From: Amycolatopsis jejuensis | GTDB taxonomy: Bacteria > Actinomycetota > Actinomycetes > Mycobacteriales > Pseudonocardiaceae | Length of the DNA stretch: 64,000 bases | Assembly (NCBI RefSeq): GCF_000717335.1 | Contig: NZ_JNYZ01000006.1 | Coordinates: 326,117-390,116 of the forward strand | Direction of reading: 5' to 3' | Shown: one piece after another, positions 25,408 through 34,177 of the stretch | How positions within the stretch are numbered: position 1 is the first letter of the stretch | Layout: each line of letters starts with the position of its first letter | The notes under the pieces: generated by a model | Seen by the model: only the letters and a program-made list of their open reading frames with translations | What the model was told of the DNA's origin: nothing | Database searches by the model: none | Program-made: the position numbers and the translations under genes

Positions 25408-26001
25408 CAGCTGATGCACGGGTTCGGATTGGGTTCCGCCCGTGGTGGCTGGGCCTGGGGTGGGTCTGGCTTGGCCCGTGGTGGGCTGGGCCTGGGGTGG
25501 GTCTGGCTTGGCCCGTGGTGGGCTGGGCCTGGGGTGGGTCCGGCTCGGCCCGGGGTGGGCTGGGCCTGGCGTGGGTCCGGCTCAGCCCGGGGTTGGCCCA
25601 GCCTGGGATCCGGCATAGGCGAGTCCGGGTTGGATCCGGCCTAGTGAGGCCGGGGCGGATCGGTTCGGGCCTGGATTGGATGCGGCCCGGGTTGGGTTCG
25701 GCCCGGGCCTCGGCTCAGCCCGGGGTTGGCTGGGCCTGGGGTGGGTTCGGCTCGGGTGGGGCCCGGCGTGGGTCGGGCGTTGAGATCCGGCCTGGGTCCG
25801 GCTCGGATTGGCTCCGGCCCGGGTGAGTCCGGGCCCGGGCAAGCCGGGATCAGGCGGAAACGGTGCGGGAATCCCAGCCCCGTGACGTACCTCCCCGGAC
25901 GGAATCACCCGGTCGCCCGCCCGGTCAGCGGTACCCGCGTCACCGCCGGTTCACTTAGCGTCACATGCGCAGGTGTCGATCGATTCCGGGAGGACCGAGA
26001 C
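25408..26001. other. Repeat-rich gene-free interval after polA
   Basis: No supported gene. Positions 25437-25601 are 37-bp tandem repeats that degenerate into related G/C-rich words until about 25.85 kb. From there a normal-looking 140 nt leads to the ribosome site of the Cys-rich micropeptide. No hairpin terminator for polA is evident. Confidence 0.6.
25437..25601. repeat. 37-bp tandem repeat array
   Basis: The word CCTGGGGTGGGTC recurs at 25454, 25491 and 25528, and in altered form at 25565, exactly 37 bp apart. Units two and three are nearly identical. No unique spacers are present, so this is not a CRISPR. Because 37 is not a multiple of 3, it is unlikely to encode protein. Confidence 0.8.
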
Positions 26002-26094
26002 ATGATCAAGCGGCTGTTCCAGACCATCCTGCGGCACGGATGCTGCTCCGCTTGCACCGGCAAGGGCTGCGGCTGCTGCGCCAACTGCGGCTGA
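26002..26094 (+). CDS. Cys-rich micropeptide (30 aa)
   Basis: Short gene with an excellent GGGAGGA site seven nt before ATG 26002. The product has a basic amphipathic N-terminus (MIKRLFQTILRHG) followed by CCSACTGKGCGCCANCG: seven cysteines at residues 14, 15, 18, 23, 25, 26 and 29. The CxxC- and CC-rich tail could bind zinc, copper or an iron-sulfur cluster, or be a substrate for modification. I do not recognise a family. It stands alone, and a hairpin follows at 26134. Confidence 0.6.
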   Translation: MIKRLFQTILRHGCCSACTGKGCGCCANCG

Positions 26095-26133
26095 GCCCAG
26101 CCACGGGACCCGGGCCACCCGGGCCCTGCTCGC

Positions 26134-26171
26134 GGCTCTCGTGAGTGCCGACCCGGCTGCTCACGAGAGCC
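26134..26171. terminator. 12-bp hairpin
   Basis: GGCTCTCGTGAG and CTCACGAGAGCC pair perfectly around a 14-nt loop, 40 nt after the micropeptide stop. It is a possible terminator between that gene and the convergent tetR. Confidence 0.6.
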
Positions 26172-26336
26172 TGCCCAGGCGGCGACCCTGCCAAGCCTCT
26201 CCCGGGTACCGGTTCGGCGCCTCACGAATGCCTGCCAGCTCCGAGGGCTGGTCATGGCTCTCCGTGGGTACCGGTCAGGCGGCTCAACGAGCGAACGAGC
26301 GCCCGCCCACGCCGCGGTCCGAGCCAGCTCAGCCGC

Positions 26337-26912
26337 TCACGACCCCCCACCCAGGCCCCTCACCAGCATCATCACCGAGTCCAGTACCTCCGCGCGCGTG
26401 CGGGTCGGCTGGAAGACCTGCCAGTCGAGGGCCACTACCAGCATCGTGCCGAACAAGCCGGCCGCGGCGGTGGCGATGTCGACTCCTGCGGGGAGCCGCT
26501 CGGCCTCGTGCAGGCGTTCCAGCTGGGCTGCCACCACCTCGGTCAGTTCCGACCGCAGCAGCGCCAGCGTGTCGTGCCAGCGGCCCGGCGTGCGCCACAG
26601 CTCGCTCACCACGATCTGCGAAAATCCCGGGTACTCGGCGATGAACTGCAGCGTCGTGTCCACCTGCGCCTCGATCATCGCCACCGGATCCGCATCTGGG
26701 CCGGCTGCGCGCAGGCGGCCAGCGAGCAGGTCCACGCCGAACCGCAGCAGGGCGTCTACCAGGCCGTCCTTCGAGCCGAAGTTGTAGTACACCGTGCCCT
26801 TTGCGACGCCTGCCTCGGCCGCGATGTCGTCCACCGTCAGGCCCACGAGGCCGCGGCTTGCCGAAAGCCGCAGGGTTGCCTCGAAGAGCTTGCGCTTGGT
26901 CGTCTCTCTCAC
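26337..26912 (-). CDS. TetR-family repressor of the YhgE/Pip operon
   Basis: 191 aa. The N-terminal helix-turn-helix reads VDDIAAEAGVAKGTVYYNFG (residues about 27-46), and the C-terminal ligand domain is all helical. GTG at 26912 overlaps the stop of the upstream membrane-protein gene (GTGA), so it is the third gene of the operon starting at 29511. A TetR-style palindrome lies just upstream of that operon (29530-29553), which predicts autoregulation. The inducer is unknown; TetR partners of YhgE/Pip transporters usually respond to a compound exported by the system. Confidence 0.88.
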   Translation of the reverse strand: MRETTKRKLFEATLRLSASRGLVGLTVDDIAAEAGVAKGTVYYNFGSKDGLVDALLRFGVDLLAGRLRAAGPDADPVAMIEAQVDTTLQFIAEYPGFSQIVVSELWRTPGRWHDTLALLRSELTEVVAAQLERLHEAERLPAGVDIATAAAGLFGTMLVVALDWQVFQPTRTRAEVLDSVMMLVRGLGGGS

Positions 26913-28834
26913 AAGCTGAGTTCCGGCTTCAGCGCCGACACCGACCACACCCGGTGTTTGCGCGCCGCGATCGTGGACAGCAAAATCCCTCCGACGAGGT
27001 ACGCCCCCAGCACCGCCACGTCACCCAGGATCTGCAGGGACGCGCCGGAGTACAGCAGGTGCCGGAACCCGTCGATTGCGTATCCCATGGGCAGCACCAC
27101 GTGCAGCGGGTAGAGCGCGTCCGGGATCGTCTGCCACGGGAATGTCCCGCCCGCGCTCACCAGTTGCAGCACCAGAAGCACCAGCCCGAGGAACTTCCCG
27201 ACCGCGCCGAAGAACGCGTTCAGCGCATGCACCACCGACGTGAACGCCAGCGACACCAGGAACGCGAACCCGATCGCCCCCACCGGATGCGCGATGTGGA
27301 TGCCGACCAGCCAGGTCACCGCGGCGAACAGCACGGTCACCTGCGCGAGCCCCAGCACCGCCGACGACAGCCAGCCGCCGAGTGCGACCCGCAGCGGTGA
27401 CGCGCCCGCGGTGAGTGCCCGCGTCGACAGTGGCCGGATCAGCAGGAACAGTACGAACGCGCCGATCCAGGTGGCCAGCGCGATGAAGAACGGGGCGAGC
27501 CCGGCGCCATAAGTACCGGCCGAAGCAACACCATTCGACGTGACAGCCACCGGGTCGGCGATCGTGTTGGCCGTGGCGGTGCGGGTGGGGTCGTCCGGGT
27601 TCGGGATTTGCGAAAGCCCGGCGGACAGGCCGTCGCGCAGTTTCGCGGACCCGTCGGCGAGCTGGTCGGTGCCGGTGACCGCGGTCTTCTCGCCGTCGTC
27701 GAGTTTCGCGGCGCCGTCGCGGAGCTGGTTCGCGCCGTCGGACGCCTGCGCGATCCCGCCCGCCAGTTGCGGCGCAGCCGACGCGAGCTGATGCGCCCCG
27801 TCGGACACCTGCCGTGCGCCGCCCGCCAATTTCTGCAGATCCCCGTTGGCGGACTGGATTTTCCCGTTCGCCTGATCGACAGGGGAGCGCAGCTGATCGA
27901 GCCGCGCCAGGATGTCGTTGACCTGGCTCTCGGACAGCCCGGCGTCCCGCAGCTGGGTGTTCAGCTGAGCACGGTAGCCGTCGAGGCGGCTCTGCAGATC
28001 TGACGACGCACCCGCCGCGAGCGACGCAGCGTCGGCGACTTTCTGGTTGCCGTCGGCGACCTGACCCGCGCCGTCCGCGAGCTTCTGCGTCTGGCTGGGC
28101 AGTTGCGTGGTACTCGACTTGAGCGTGCCCAGTCCGGTGGCGAGACTGCCCGACCCGGTCGCGAGCTGGTGCGCACCGTCGGCGAGCTGATGTTGTCCGG
28201 TCCGGAGTTTCCCGGCGCCGTCGGCGAGCTGCGTGGCGCCACCGGTGGCTTCGGAGATCTTGCCGTAAATCGTGGAGAACCCGACGAGGAACCGGTCCGC
28301 GGCCTCGCTGCCCACCTTCTCCGCAATGGTCTTGCGGACCTGGTCGGCGACCTGTTTCGCGATCGTGCCGGAGAGATAGTTGTTGGCGTCGTTGGTGGTG
28401 AGCGTGATGGTCGCCTGCTGCGGCGTGAAGTTGCCGGACGACAGCAGCGCCTTCGAGAAATCGTGCGGAATGCCGATGGCGAACGAATACTTGTCGTCCC
28501 GCACCCCGTCGCGAGCGTCCTTTTCGGACACTTGATGCCACTGGAAGGTACCCGACTTCACGAGCTCGTCGGTGACCTCGTGCCCCACATTCCGTTCCGC
28601 GCCGGACGAATCCTTCGCACCGGCGTCCTCGGTGAACACCGCGGCGGGCAGCTTGTCGAGCCGGCCGTACGGGTCGTAGTTCGCGTACAGGTAGAACGAC
28701 GCGTACAGCAGCGGCACCAGCACGAGCGCGGCCATCGCGAGCTTCGGCAGCGTGCCGGTGGACAGCCGGCGCAGTTCGTTGAGCGCGATCCGGAACGCGT
28801 TGAGCCCGCCGGACCGCTTGTCGGGGGTGGTCAT
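26909..28834 (-). CDS. YhgE/Pip-type ABC-2 membrane protein
   Basis: 641 aa. One membrane helix near residues 33-52 (LAMAALVLVPLLYASFYLYA) is followed by a large external region and five or six C-terminal helices (from about residue 430). The external part contains a long run of degenerate repeats of the type LADGAxQLxxG (residues about 215-400), expected to form an extended coiled or beta-helical stalk. This architecture defines the YhgE/Pip family, which includes phage infection protein and transport or secretion-associated proteins such as EsaA. ATG 28834 overlaps the upstream ATPase-like gene by 4 nt. It is co-transcribed with the ATPase-like gene and tetR and is probably an exporter or envelope component. 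Confidence 0.87.
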   Translation of the reverse strand: MTTPDKRSGGLNAFRIALNELRRLSTGTLPKLAMAALVLVPLLYASFYLYANYDPYGRLDKLPAAVFTEDAGAKDSSGAERNVGHEVTDELVKSGTFQWHQVSEKDARDGVRDDKYSFAIGIPHDFSKALLSSGNFTPQQATITLTTNDANNYLSGTIAKQVADQVRKTIAEKVGSEAADRFLVGFSTIYGKISEATGGATQLADGAGKLRTGQHQLADGAHQLATGSGSLATGLGTLKSSTTQLPSQTQKLADGAGQVADGNQKVADAASLAAGASSDLQSRLDGYRAQLNTQLRDAGLSESQVNDILARLDQLRSPVDQANGKIQSANGDLQKLAGGARQVSDGAHQLASAAPQLAGGIAQASDGANQLRDGAAKLDDGEKTAVTGTDQLADGSAKLRDGLSAGLSQIPNPDDPTRTATANTIADPVAVTSNGVASAGTYGAGLAPFFIALATWIGAFVLFLLIRPLSTRALTAGASPLRVALGGWLSSAVLGLAQVTVLFAAVTWLVGIHIAHPVGAIGFAFLVSLAFTSVVHALNAFFGAVGKFLGLVLLVLQLVSAGGTFPWQTIPDALYPLHVVLPMGYAIDGFRHLLYSGASLQILGDVAVLGAYLVGGILLSTIAARKHRVWSVSALKPELSL

Positions 28835-29511
28835 GCCGGGTCTCCTTCGGCGAGCTCAGCGGTCTCGGGTTCCGGCAGCCGCACCAGCCGCACCGGATCC
28901 GGTTGCTCGGCCGAGCCGATCCGGGCAGGCGGGTAGGGGAGCGCCGATTCCGGTGTCGTCGTGGCCAGCACGGCCACCGCAAACCCACGCGCAGCGTGCT
29001 CCTCAGCCACCTTGGTCCAGCTCGTGACGTCGCTGGTGTGCCGGTCGGGAGCGTCGAGGACGAGTACTCGGACGCCGTCGCGTTCCGCGGCCAGCGCGGT
29101 GAGCAGCCGGGTCCGCAACGCCGGTTCGAGGCTTTCGAACCGGCTGTCCGCGTACGGCGCCGCGTCCTGCGCGGTAAGCCAAGCCGTGACGGCTTCCTTG
29201 CCCGACGGACGATGCGCGAGCGCGAGTTCCTCACCCGCGACCACTCGCAGCGACAGCGCCTCGTCCGGCTCGCTGACCCCCGGCGCGTCCACGACAGCGA
29301 CCAGCCGCCGCAGGTCACCGGAAGGGTCGGCGGTCACGGTGCCGGTGGTCGGCCGCAGCCGCCCGGCGAGCGCCAGCGCCAGCGCGGTGATCCCGACGCC
29401 CGGCTCGCCGTGCACCACGGTGAGGCAGGCCTCTTCGACGGTCACCGAGGTCGGCGGCAACAAGGGGCCGTGGGGGCCCTTCAAGGACACCCGATCGGCA
29501 CGGACCTGCAC
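28831..29511 (-). CDS. ABC-ATPase-like protein with degenerate Walker A
   Basis: 226 aa with an ABC-ATPase layout. The P-loop region is GEPGVGITALALALAGRL near residue 36-53, where the invariant Lys is replaced by Ile. A Walker-B-like VLVLDAPD is near 147, and the LSGGQ signature is not recognisable. It probably binds nucleotide weakly or not at all and serves as a partner or regulator of the YhgE/Pip protein that follows (4-nt overlap). GTG 29511 is preceded by GGGGAGAG. The TetR-type operator is 19 nt upstream of the start. Confidence 0.75.
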   Translation of the reverse strand: MQVRADRVSLKGPHGPLLPPTSVTVEEACLTVVHGEPGVGITALALALAGRLRPTTGTVTADPSGDLRRLVAVVDAPGVSEPDEALSLRVVAGEELALAHRPSGKEAVTAWLTAQDAAPYADSRFESLEPALRTRLLTALAAERDGVRVLVLDAPDRHTSDVTSWTKVAEEHAARGFAVAVLATTTPESALPYPPARIGSAEQPDPVRLVRLPEPETAELAEGDPA

Positions 29512-29529
29512 AGAGTCACTCTCCCCGGA

Positions 29530-29553
29530 TTTGAACTGACTGGTCAGTTCAAA
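29530..29553. promoter_or_regulatory. TetR-type palindromic operator
   Basis: TTTGAACTGAC-TG-GTCAGTTCAAA, a perfect 11-bp inverted repeat with two-nt spacer, directly upstream of the ATPase/YhgE/tetR operon. Its size and placement fit binding by the TetR encoded by the last gene. Confidence 0.8.
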
Positions 29554-29619
29554 AGCTAACCCCGGCGGTGCGGCGGGGGCAAGACGGTCTGCCGCATGTC
29601 ACACGACCCGGGAAGCGGC

Positions 29620-30522
29620 TCATCGCAGGGCCCCCGCCGGGTGGGCTTCCCAGGAGGTCCACAGCGGCCGGTAGCCCTGCCGGTGCCAGAACACCGTGGA
29701 GAGCGGATTGGTCGGGTTGTAGTAGAGGTACGTGCCGGTGGCGCCCTGGCCGAGCAGCTCGCGGTGGGCGCGGGCCATCAGCGCCCGGCCGATCCCGTGG
29801 CCACGGCTGGCGGGCGCGGTGACGACGTTGTTCACGTACCCCCAGCGTCCCGGCGGCAGCAGTTCGGCGGCCTCGCTGCCCGGCGCGGCCTCCACCCAGT
29901 CGCACTGCGCGAGCGCCACCACCTCGCCGCGGGATTCCGCGAGCCAGGTGGTCGACCCGCCGAGTGCGCGGCGAAGCGCGGGACGCAGCAGCTCGGCGGT
30001 CTGGTCCCGTTTCCGGTGCGCGACCAGGCCGGTGTAGTCGAAGGTCGCCGCGCACAAGGCGAGGGCGGCGTCGAAATCGGCAGGCCCGGCAAGGCGGATC
30101 GCGGCGGCCGAGACAGCGGGCTCGGGCGCTGCAGCCGGACGGATGGCCAAGGCGGACAGCGGGACCAAGCCGTGGTCGAGGAAGGCGCGGATGGCTTCGG
30201 CGTCCCGGCTCGGCCAGTTGACCACGCACGCCGAATCGGGACCCGGGGCCTCGATGTCCACTTGGGACCGCAGGGCGCCGAGCAACGCGTCGAATGCTTC
30301 GGTGCCTGCCGTGTCCGGACCGGGGAAGAGCTGCCAGACCTCGGCTGCCGACCACAGCAGGGGAGCGTCACCAGGGCCGTGCCGGTAGCGCTGCAGCACC
30401 GCGGAAACCCTTGTGCCGGAAGCGGTTACGGCCTCGACCCGCTCGCCGCCCGCGGACGGCAGCAGCGGCACGGGCGGCGGCAGCAGCGGGTCGAGTGCGG
30501 TGAAACGGCCGGTGAAGCTCAC
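29620..30522 (-). CDS. GNAT-family N-acetyltransferase
   Basis: 300 aa. The C-terminal half is a GNAT domain with the acetyl-CoA loop ASRGHGIGRALMARAH (near residues 235-250), followed by a YYNPTNPLSTVFWHRQGY segment typical of the family. The N-terminal 150 residues look like a second, degenerate GNAT repeat. The substrate is unknown. I start at GTG 30522, 17 nt after the stop of the upstream methyltransferase gene; the ribosome site is weak, so translation probably depends on coupling. Confidence 0.8.
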   Translation of the reverse strand: MSFTGRFTALDPLLPPPVPLLPSAGGERVEAVTASGTRVSAVLQRYRHGPGDAPLLWSAAEVWQLFPGPDTAGTEAFDALLGALRSQVDIEAPGPDSACVVNWPSRDAEAIRAFLDHGLVPLSALAIRPAAAPEPAVSAAAIRLAGPADFDAALALCAATFDYTGLVAHRKRDQTAELLRPALRRALGGSTTWLAESRGEVVALAQCDWVEAAPGSEAAELLPPGRWGYVNNVVTAPASRGHGIGRALMARAHRELLGQGATGTYLYYNPTNPLSTVFWHRQGYRPLWTSWEAHPAGALR

Positions 30523-30539
30523 CGGCGCAGCGTAGCCGC

Positions 30540-31379
30540 TCAGTCGCGGCGCGTGCGGAAGATCGCGGTGCCGGGGAACAGCCTGCCGCGCAACGGGCTC
30601 CACTGGCCCCAGGTGCGCGAGTGCCCCGGCGGCCACTCCGGTTCCACGAGATCCTCCAGCGCGAACCCGGTGGCGGCGAGCGCGCGCACGTAATCGCCGA
30701 GCGTGCGGTGGTATTCGACGTACGTGGCCACGCCGTCGTCGTCGACCTCGAGGTACGGCGTGCGGTCGAAGTACGGCTGGGTCGCGGTGAGGCCTTGCGG
30801 GCCGGGGTCGTCCGGGAAGATCCACCGCATCGGGTGCGTCACGGAGAACACCCACGGCGCACCCGGACGCAGTACCCGCCGCACTTCGGCGAACACCGTC
30901 TCCAGCGTGGGGACGAACGGCAGCGCGCCGAACGCCGAGCAGGCGACGTCGAAAGCCGCGGTGGCGAACGGCAGCCGCTCCGCGTTGGCTTGCACGAGGG
31001 GGACTTTCACGCCGGTGCGGTCGTTGCCCGCACGGGCATGCCGGAGCATCCCGCCGGACAGATCGAAGGCGACCGGATCCGCCCCGGCGGCGGCGAGCCA
31101 GCGCGAGCACGCCGCCTGCCCGCAGCCGACCTCGAGCACGCGCCGGCCGCGGACGTCGCCGAGCAGGTGCGCGTCCTCCTCGCGCACGCCCTCGGGGCAC
31201 CAGACGAAATCGGCGTCACCGAGGAATCCGCCGTGGGTGGCCTGATAGTCGTCGGCATCCGCGTCCCACCAGGCCAGATTCGCCGATTCGGCCTCCGCGC
31301 CGCCGACGGCGCGATGCGCGACGCCGATGGTGCCGAGCCGCTCTTCGGCGCTCGCGTGCGGCGGGGCGGGCTCGGGCAC
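30540..31379 (-). CDS. SAM-dependent methyltransferase, class I
   Basis: 279 aa. The SAM-binding motif I is VLEVGCGQAACSRWL near residue 82-96, followed by the acidic strand end in PVAFDLSGGML, motif II/post-II FDVACSAFGALPF and motif III LRPGAPWVFSVTH. It resembles small-molecule methyltransferases of the UbiE/Methyltransf_11 group; the substrate is not predictable. GTG 31379 has GGAGAGG upstream. It is divergent from rpsA and leads a two-gene unit with the acetyltransferase. Confidence 0.85.
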   Translation of the reverse strand: MPEPAPPHASAEERLGTIGVAHRAVGGAEAESANLAWWDADADDYQATHGGFLGDADFVWCPEGVREEDAHLLGDVRGRRVLEVGCGQAACSRWLAAAGADPVAFDLSGGMLRHARAGNDRTGVKVPLVQANAERLPFATAAFDVACSAFGALPFVPTLETVFAEVRRVLRPGAPWVFSVTHPMRWIFPDDPGPQGLTATQPYFDRTPYLEVDDDGVATYVEYHRTLGDYVRALAATGFALEDLVEPEWPPGHSRTWGQWSPLRGRLFPGTAIFRTRRD

Positions 31380-31723
31380 GGCGGGTCCTCTCCGGGGGAC
31401 GGCGGACGGGCCCGGCGGGAATGCGCGGACCGGCGAAAACGTTGCAGAGACGGTACCGGGAGCCGAGGGCGACCCTGATTGTGCCGCCCGCAGGGGCCCG
31501 CGTACGATACTCCTCAGCGCAGTGGGTTCGCGCTGCCTGGGTGACTACCCGCCGGGGCCGCGCACCGTCAGCGGGTCATGCCGCGGTCGTTCACTGGTGG
31601 AACGTTTGGTCGCCGGACGTTTGAGCAGGGTCGTCGCATGTCTTCGCCGTGGGCCCCGCCGCGTGCACCACCGGTAGCCGACCGCACACCTACGACACCC
31701 ATCCCACCGGAGCAACCCGCCTA
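31380..31723. other. Divergent intergenic region upstream of rpsA
   Basis: 344 nt without a gene. It carries the candidate rpsA promoter (31479-31508), a leader of about 210 nt, and the unlocated promoter of the divergent methyltransferase unit. The long leader would allow autogenous control by S1, but I see no specific structure. Confidence 0.5.
31479..31508 (+). promoter_or_regulatory. Candidate rpsA promoter
   Basis: TTGTGC at 31479-31484 and TACGAT at 31503-31508, 18 nt apart, resemble a housekeeping sigma-factor promoter. Confidence 0.5.
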
Positions 31724-33226
31724 ATGACCACCGACACCGCCACCGCCCCGACCGCCCCGCAGAGCCACACCGGGGCCCCGCAGGTCGCCATCAACGACAT
31801 CGGGTCGGAGGAAGACTTCCTCGCGGCTATCGACAAGACGATCAAGTACTTCAACGATGGGGACATCGTCGAAGGCACCATCGTGAAGGTCGATCGCGAC
31901 GAGGTCCTGCTCGACATCGGCTACAAGACCGAGGGCGTCATCCCCTCGCGTGAGCTCTCCATCAAGCACGATGTCGACCCGGCCGAGGTTGTCACCGTAG
32001 GCGATGAGGTCGAGGCTCTCGTTCTCCAGAAGGAGGACAAGGAAGGCCGCCTGATCCTGTCCAAGAAGCGCGCACAGTACGAGCGCGCCTGGGGCACGAT
32101 CGAGGAGCTCAAGGAGAAGGACGAGCCCGTCAAGGGCACCGTCATCGAGGTCGTCAAGGGCGGCCTCATCCTGGACATCGGCCTGCGCGGCTTCCTGCCC
32201 GCGTCGCTGGTCGAGATGCGCCGCGTGCGCGATCTGCAGCCGTACGTCGGCCGCGAGCTCGAGGCGAAGATCATCGAGCTGGACAAGAACCGCAACAACG
32301 TGGTCCTGTCGCGGCGCGCCTACCTCGAGCAGACCCAGTCCGAGGTGCGCAGCGAGTTCCTCAACGCGCTCGCCAAGGGCCAGGTCCGCAAGGGCGTCGT
32401 GTCCTCCATCGTCAACTTCGGTGCCTTCGTGGACCTCGGTGGCGTCGACGGCCTGGTGCACGTGTCCGAGCTGTCCTGGAAGCACATCGACCACCCGTCC
32501 GAGGTCGTCGAGGTGGGCCAGGAGGTCACCGTCGAGGTGCTGGACGTCGACATGGACCGTGAGCGCGTGTCCCTGTCGCTGAAGGCGACCCAGGAAGACC
32601 CGTGGCGCCAGTTCGCCCGCACCCACGCGATCGGCCAGATCGTGCCGGGCAAGGTCACCAAGCTCGTCCCGTTCGGTGCGTTCGTGCGCGTCGAGGAGGG
32701 CATCGAGGGTCTGGTGCACATCTCCGAGCTGGCCGAGCGCCACGTGGAGATCCCGGAGCAGGTCGTGCAGGTCAACGGCGACGTCATGGTCAAGGTCATC
32801 GACATCGACCTCGAGCGCCGGCGCATCTCGCTGTCGCTGAAGCAGGCCAACGAGGGCGTCACGCCGGACACCGAATTCGACCCGACCCAGTACGGCATGG
32901 CCGCCGAGTACGACGCCGAGGGGAACTACATCTACCCCGAGGGCTTCGACCCGGACACCCAGGAGTGGCAGGACGGCTTCGACAAGCAGCGCGAGGAGTG
33001 GGAGCGGCAGTACGCCGAGGCCCACACGCGCTACGAGGCCCACATGGCCCAGGTCAAGAAGGCCGCCGAGGCCGACGCCGAAGCCGCGGCGGACGCCGCC
33101 ACCGGCATCGAGGGCGGCGACCAGAGCTACACCTCCTCGGCCCCGGTCGAGGCGAAGAGCGGCGGCACGCTCGCGAGCGACGAGCAGCTGGCCGCCCTGC
33201 GCGAGAAGCTTTCGGGCGGCGCGTGA
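31724..33226 (+). CDS. rpsA: 30S ribosomal protein S1
   Basis: 500 aa with four consecutive S1 (OB-fold) RNA-binding domains at about residues 36-105, 122-190, 208-277 and 294-363, visible as repeated GxVxxVxxFGAFVxL-type segments (VSSIVNFGAFVDL, VTKLVPFGAFVRV). An acidic Ala/Glu-rich C-terminal tail follows. Actinobacterial S1 has four domains rather than the six of E. coli. It binds mRNA for translation initiation. ATG 31724 was chosen over the open upstream frame because the N-terminal sequence matches the family. A strong terminator follows. Confidence 0.96.
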   Translation: MTTDTATAPTAPQSHTGAPQVAINDIGSEEDFLAAIDKTIKYFNDGDIVEGTIVKVDRDEVLLDIGYKTEGVIPSRELSIKHDVDPAEVVTVGDEVEALVLQKEDKEGRLILSKKRAQYERAWGTIEELKEKDEPVKGTVIEVVKGGLILDIGLRGFLPASLVEMRRVRDLQPYVGRELEAKIIELDKNRNNVVLSRRAYLEQTQSEVRSEFLNALAKGQVRKGVVSSIVNFGAFVDLGGVDGLVHVSELSWKHIDHPSEVVEVGQEVTVEVLDVDMDRERVSLSLKATQEDPWRQFARTHAIGQIVPGKVTKLVPFGAFVRVEEGIEGLVHISELAERHVEIPEQVVQVNGDVMVKVIDIDLERRRISLSLKQANEGVTPDTEFDPTQYGMAAEYDAEGNYIYPEGFDPDTQEWQDGFDKQREEWERQYAEAHTRYEAHMAQVKKAAEADAEAAADAATGIEGGDQSYTSSAPVEAKSGGTLASDEQLAALREKLSGGA

Positions 33227-33255
33227 GGGTTCGCTGAGTAGCTGAGTTCCACCCC

Positions 33256-33290
33256 CTGCGGCCCCGGTCCCGAACGGACCGGGGCCGCAG
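33256..33290 (+). terminator. rpsA hairpin terminator
   Basis: Perfect 15-bp stem CTGCGGCCCCGGTCC with its complement and a five-nt loop CGAAC, 30 nt after the rpsA stop. It also faces the convergent tetR. Confidence 0.85.
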
Positions 33291-33379
33291 GTGTGTCCGG
33301 GGCGGCGGCCGCGAATGGCGACCGGCTCAGTGGCCGCGCCCGGCTTGCCCGGTCAGGAGCAGCAAGGAACGCGAGCAGG

Positions 33380-34012
33380 TCAGCGGTGCAGTCCCAGCCC
33401 GGTGATCATGCCTTCGACCCCGCGGCGGTACATCGCTTCCTGCGCGGTCTCGGTGGGTTCGATGAACCAGTCGTCGAGGGGGCTTTGCGAGCGGATCGTC
33501 AGTTCGACGCTCACCAGCCCGTGCATGGCCGTCCACAGCAGATAGCCGCAGTCCTGCGCCACGACGTCCGGCGGGCTGACCCGGGCGATCTTCGCGACGA
33601 ACTCCGCGAAACTCGTGCGCACGACGTTCGAGCGCAGTGCCGGGTCCGGGTCGTAGTCGTGTACCGAGCGTTCGAACATCAGGCCGTACCGGGCCGGGCT
33701 GGCGAGGGCGAAGCGGCGGTACGCGAGCGCGACGTGCACCAGATCGGCGATCCCGTCGGCGGAAGCCGGGGGGACCGCGCGCAGTTCTTCGCGCAGCAGG
33801 TCGAAAGCCCGTTCGTACAAGGCGTCCAGCAGACCCGTGCGGCCGCCGAACCGCGTGTACACGGTGATCGTGGACGCGCCGGCCTGCTCGGCCACCGCTC
33901 GCACGGTCAACCCTGCCACGCCGCGTTCGGCGAGGACGGCGAGGGCTGCGTCGAGAAACCGGCCGCGGTGCTGCTGTTCGGCCGGTCGCGTCGAGAGATG
34001 GCGGGTGGCCAT
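33380..34012 (-). CDS. TetR-family transcriptional regulator
   Basis: 210 aa. The helix-turn-helix is LTVRAVAEQAGASTITVYTR (residues about 36-55), followed by an all-helical ligand domain of the TetR_C_33/WHG type (LAYRRFALASPARYGLMFE). ATG 34012 was chosen; an in-frame GTG nine nt upstream is possible. It is divergent from the OsmC gene, which it may control. The ligand is unknown. Confidence 0.87.
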   Translation of the reverse strand: MATRHLSTRPAEQQHRGRFLDAALAVLAERGVAGLTVRAVAEQAGASTITVYTRFGGRTGLLDALYERAFDLLREELRAVPPASADGIADLVHVALAYRRFALASPARYGLMFERSVHDYDPDPALRSNVVRTSFAEFVAKIARVSPPDVVAQDCGYLLWTAMHGLVSVELTIRSQSPLDDWFIEPTETAQEAMYRRGVEGMITGLGLHR

Positions 34013-34177
34013 GCCCTCCACCCCCTTTGCCCATGCCCGCGGCAGCCGCGGCCGCGCCTCGCAAGCAGAAGATACGATATTCCCGGCTTCTTGGGAACGA
34101 CGCGGGACCAGCCCGGCCCGGGACAGTCCACACGCGACGCCGCGCGTCGTGGTCCAGCGAGCGGGAGGAACCACCAG

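Noticed and set aside
25437..25601. CRISPR-like array
   Set aside because: Repeats are head to tail with no unique spacers and no cas genes nearby. The same holds for 48803-49140 and 63261-64000.
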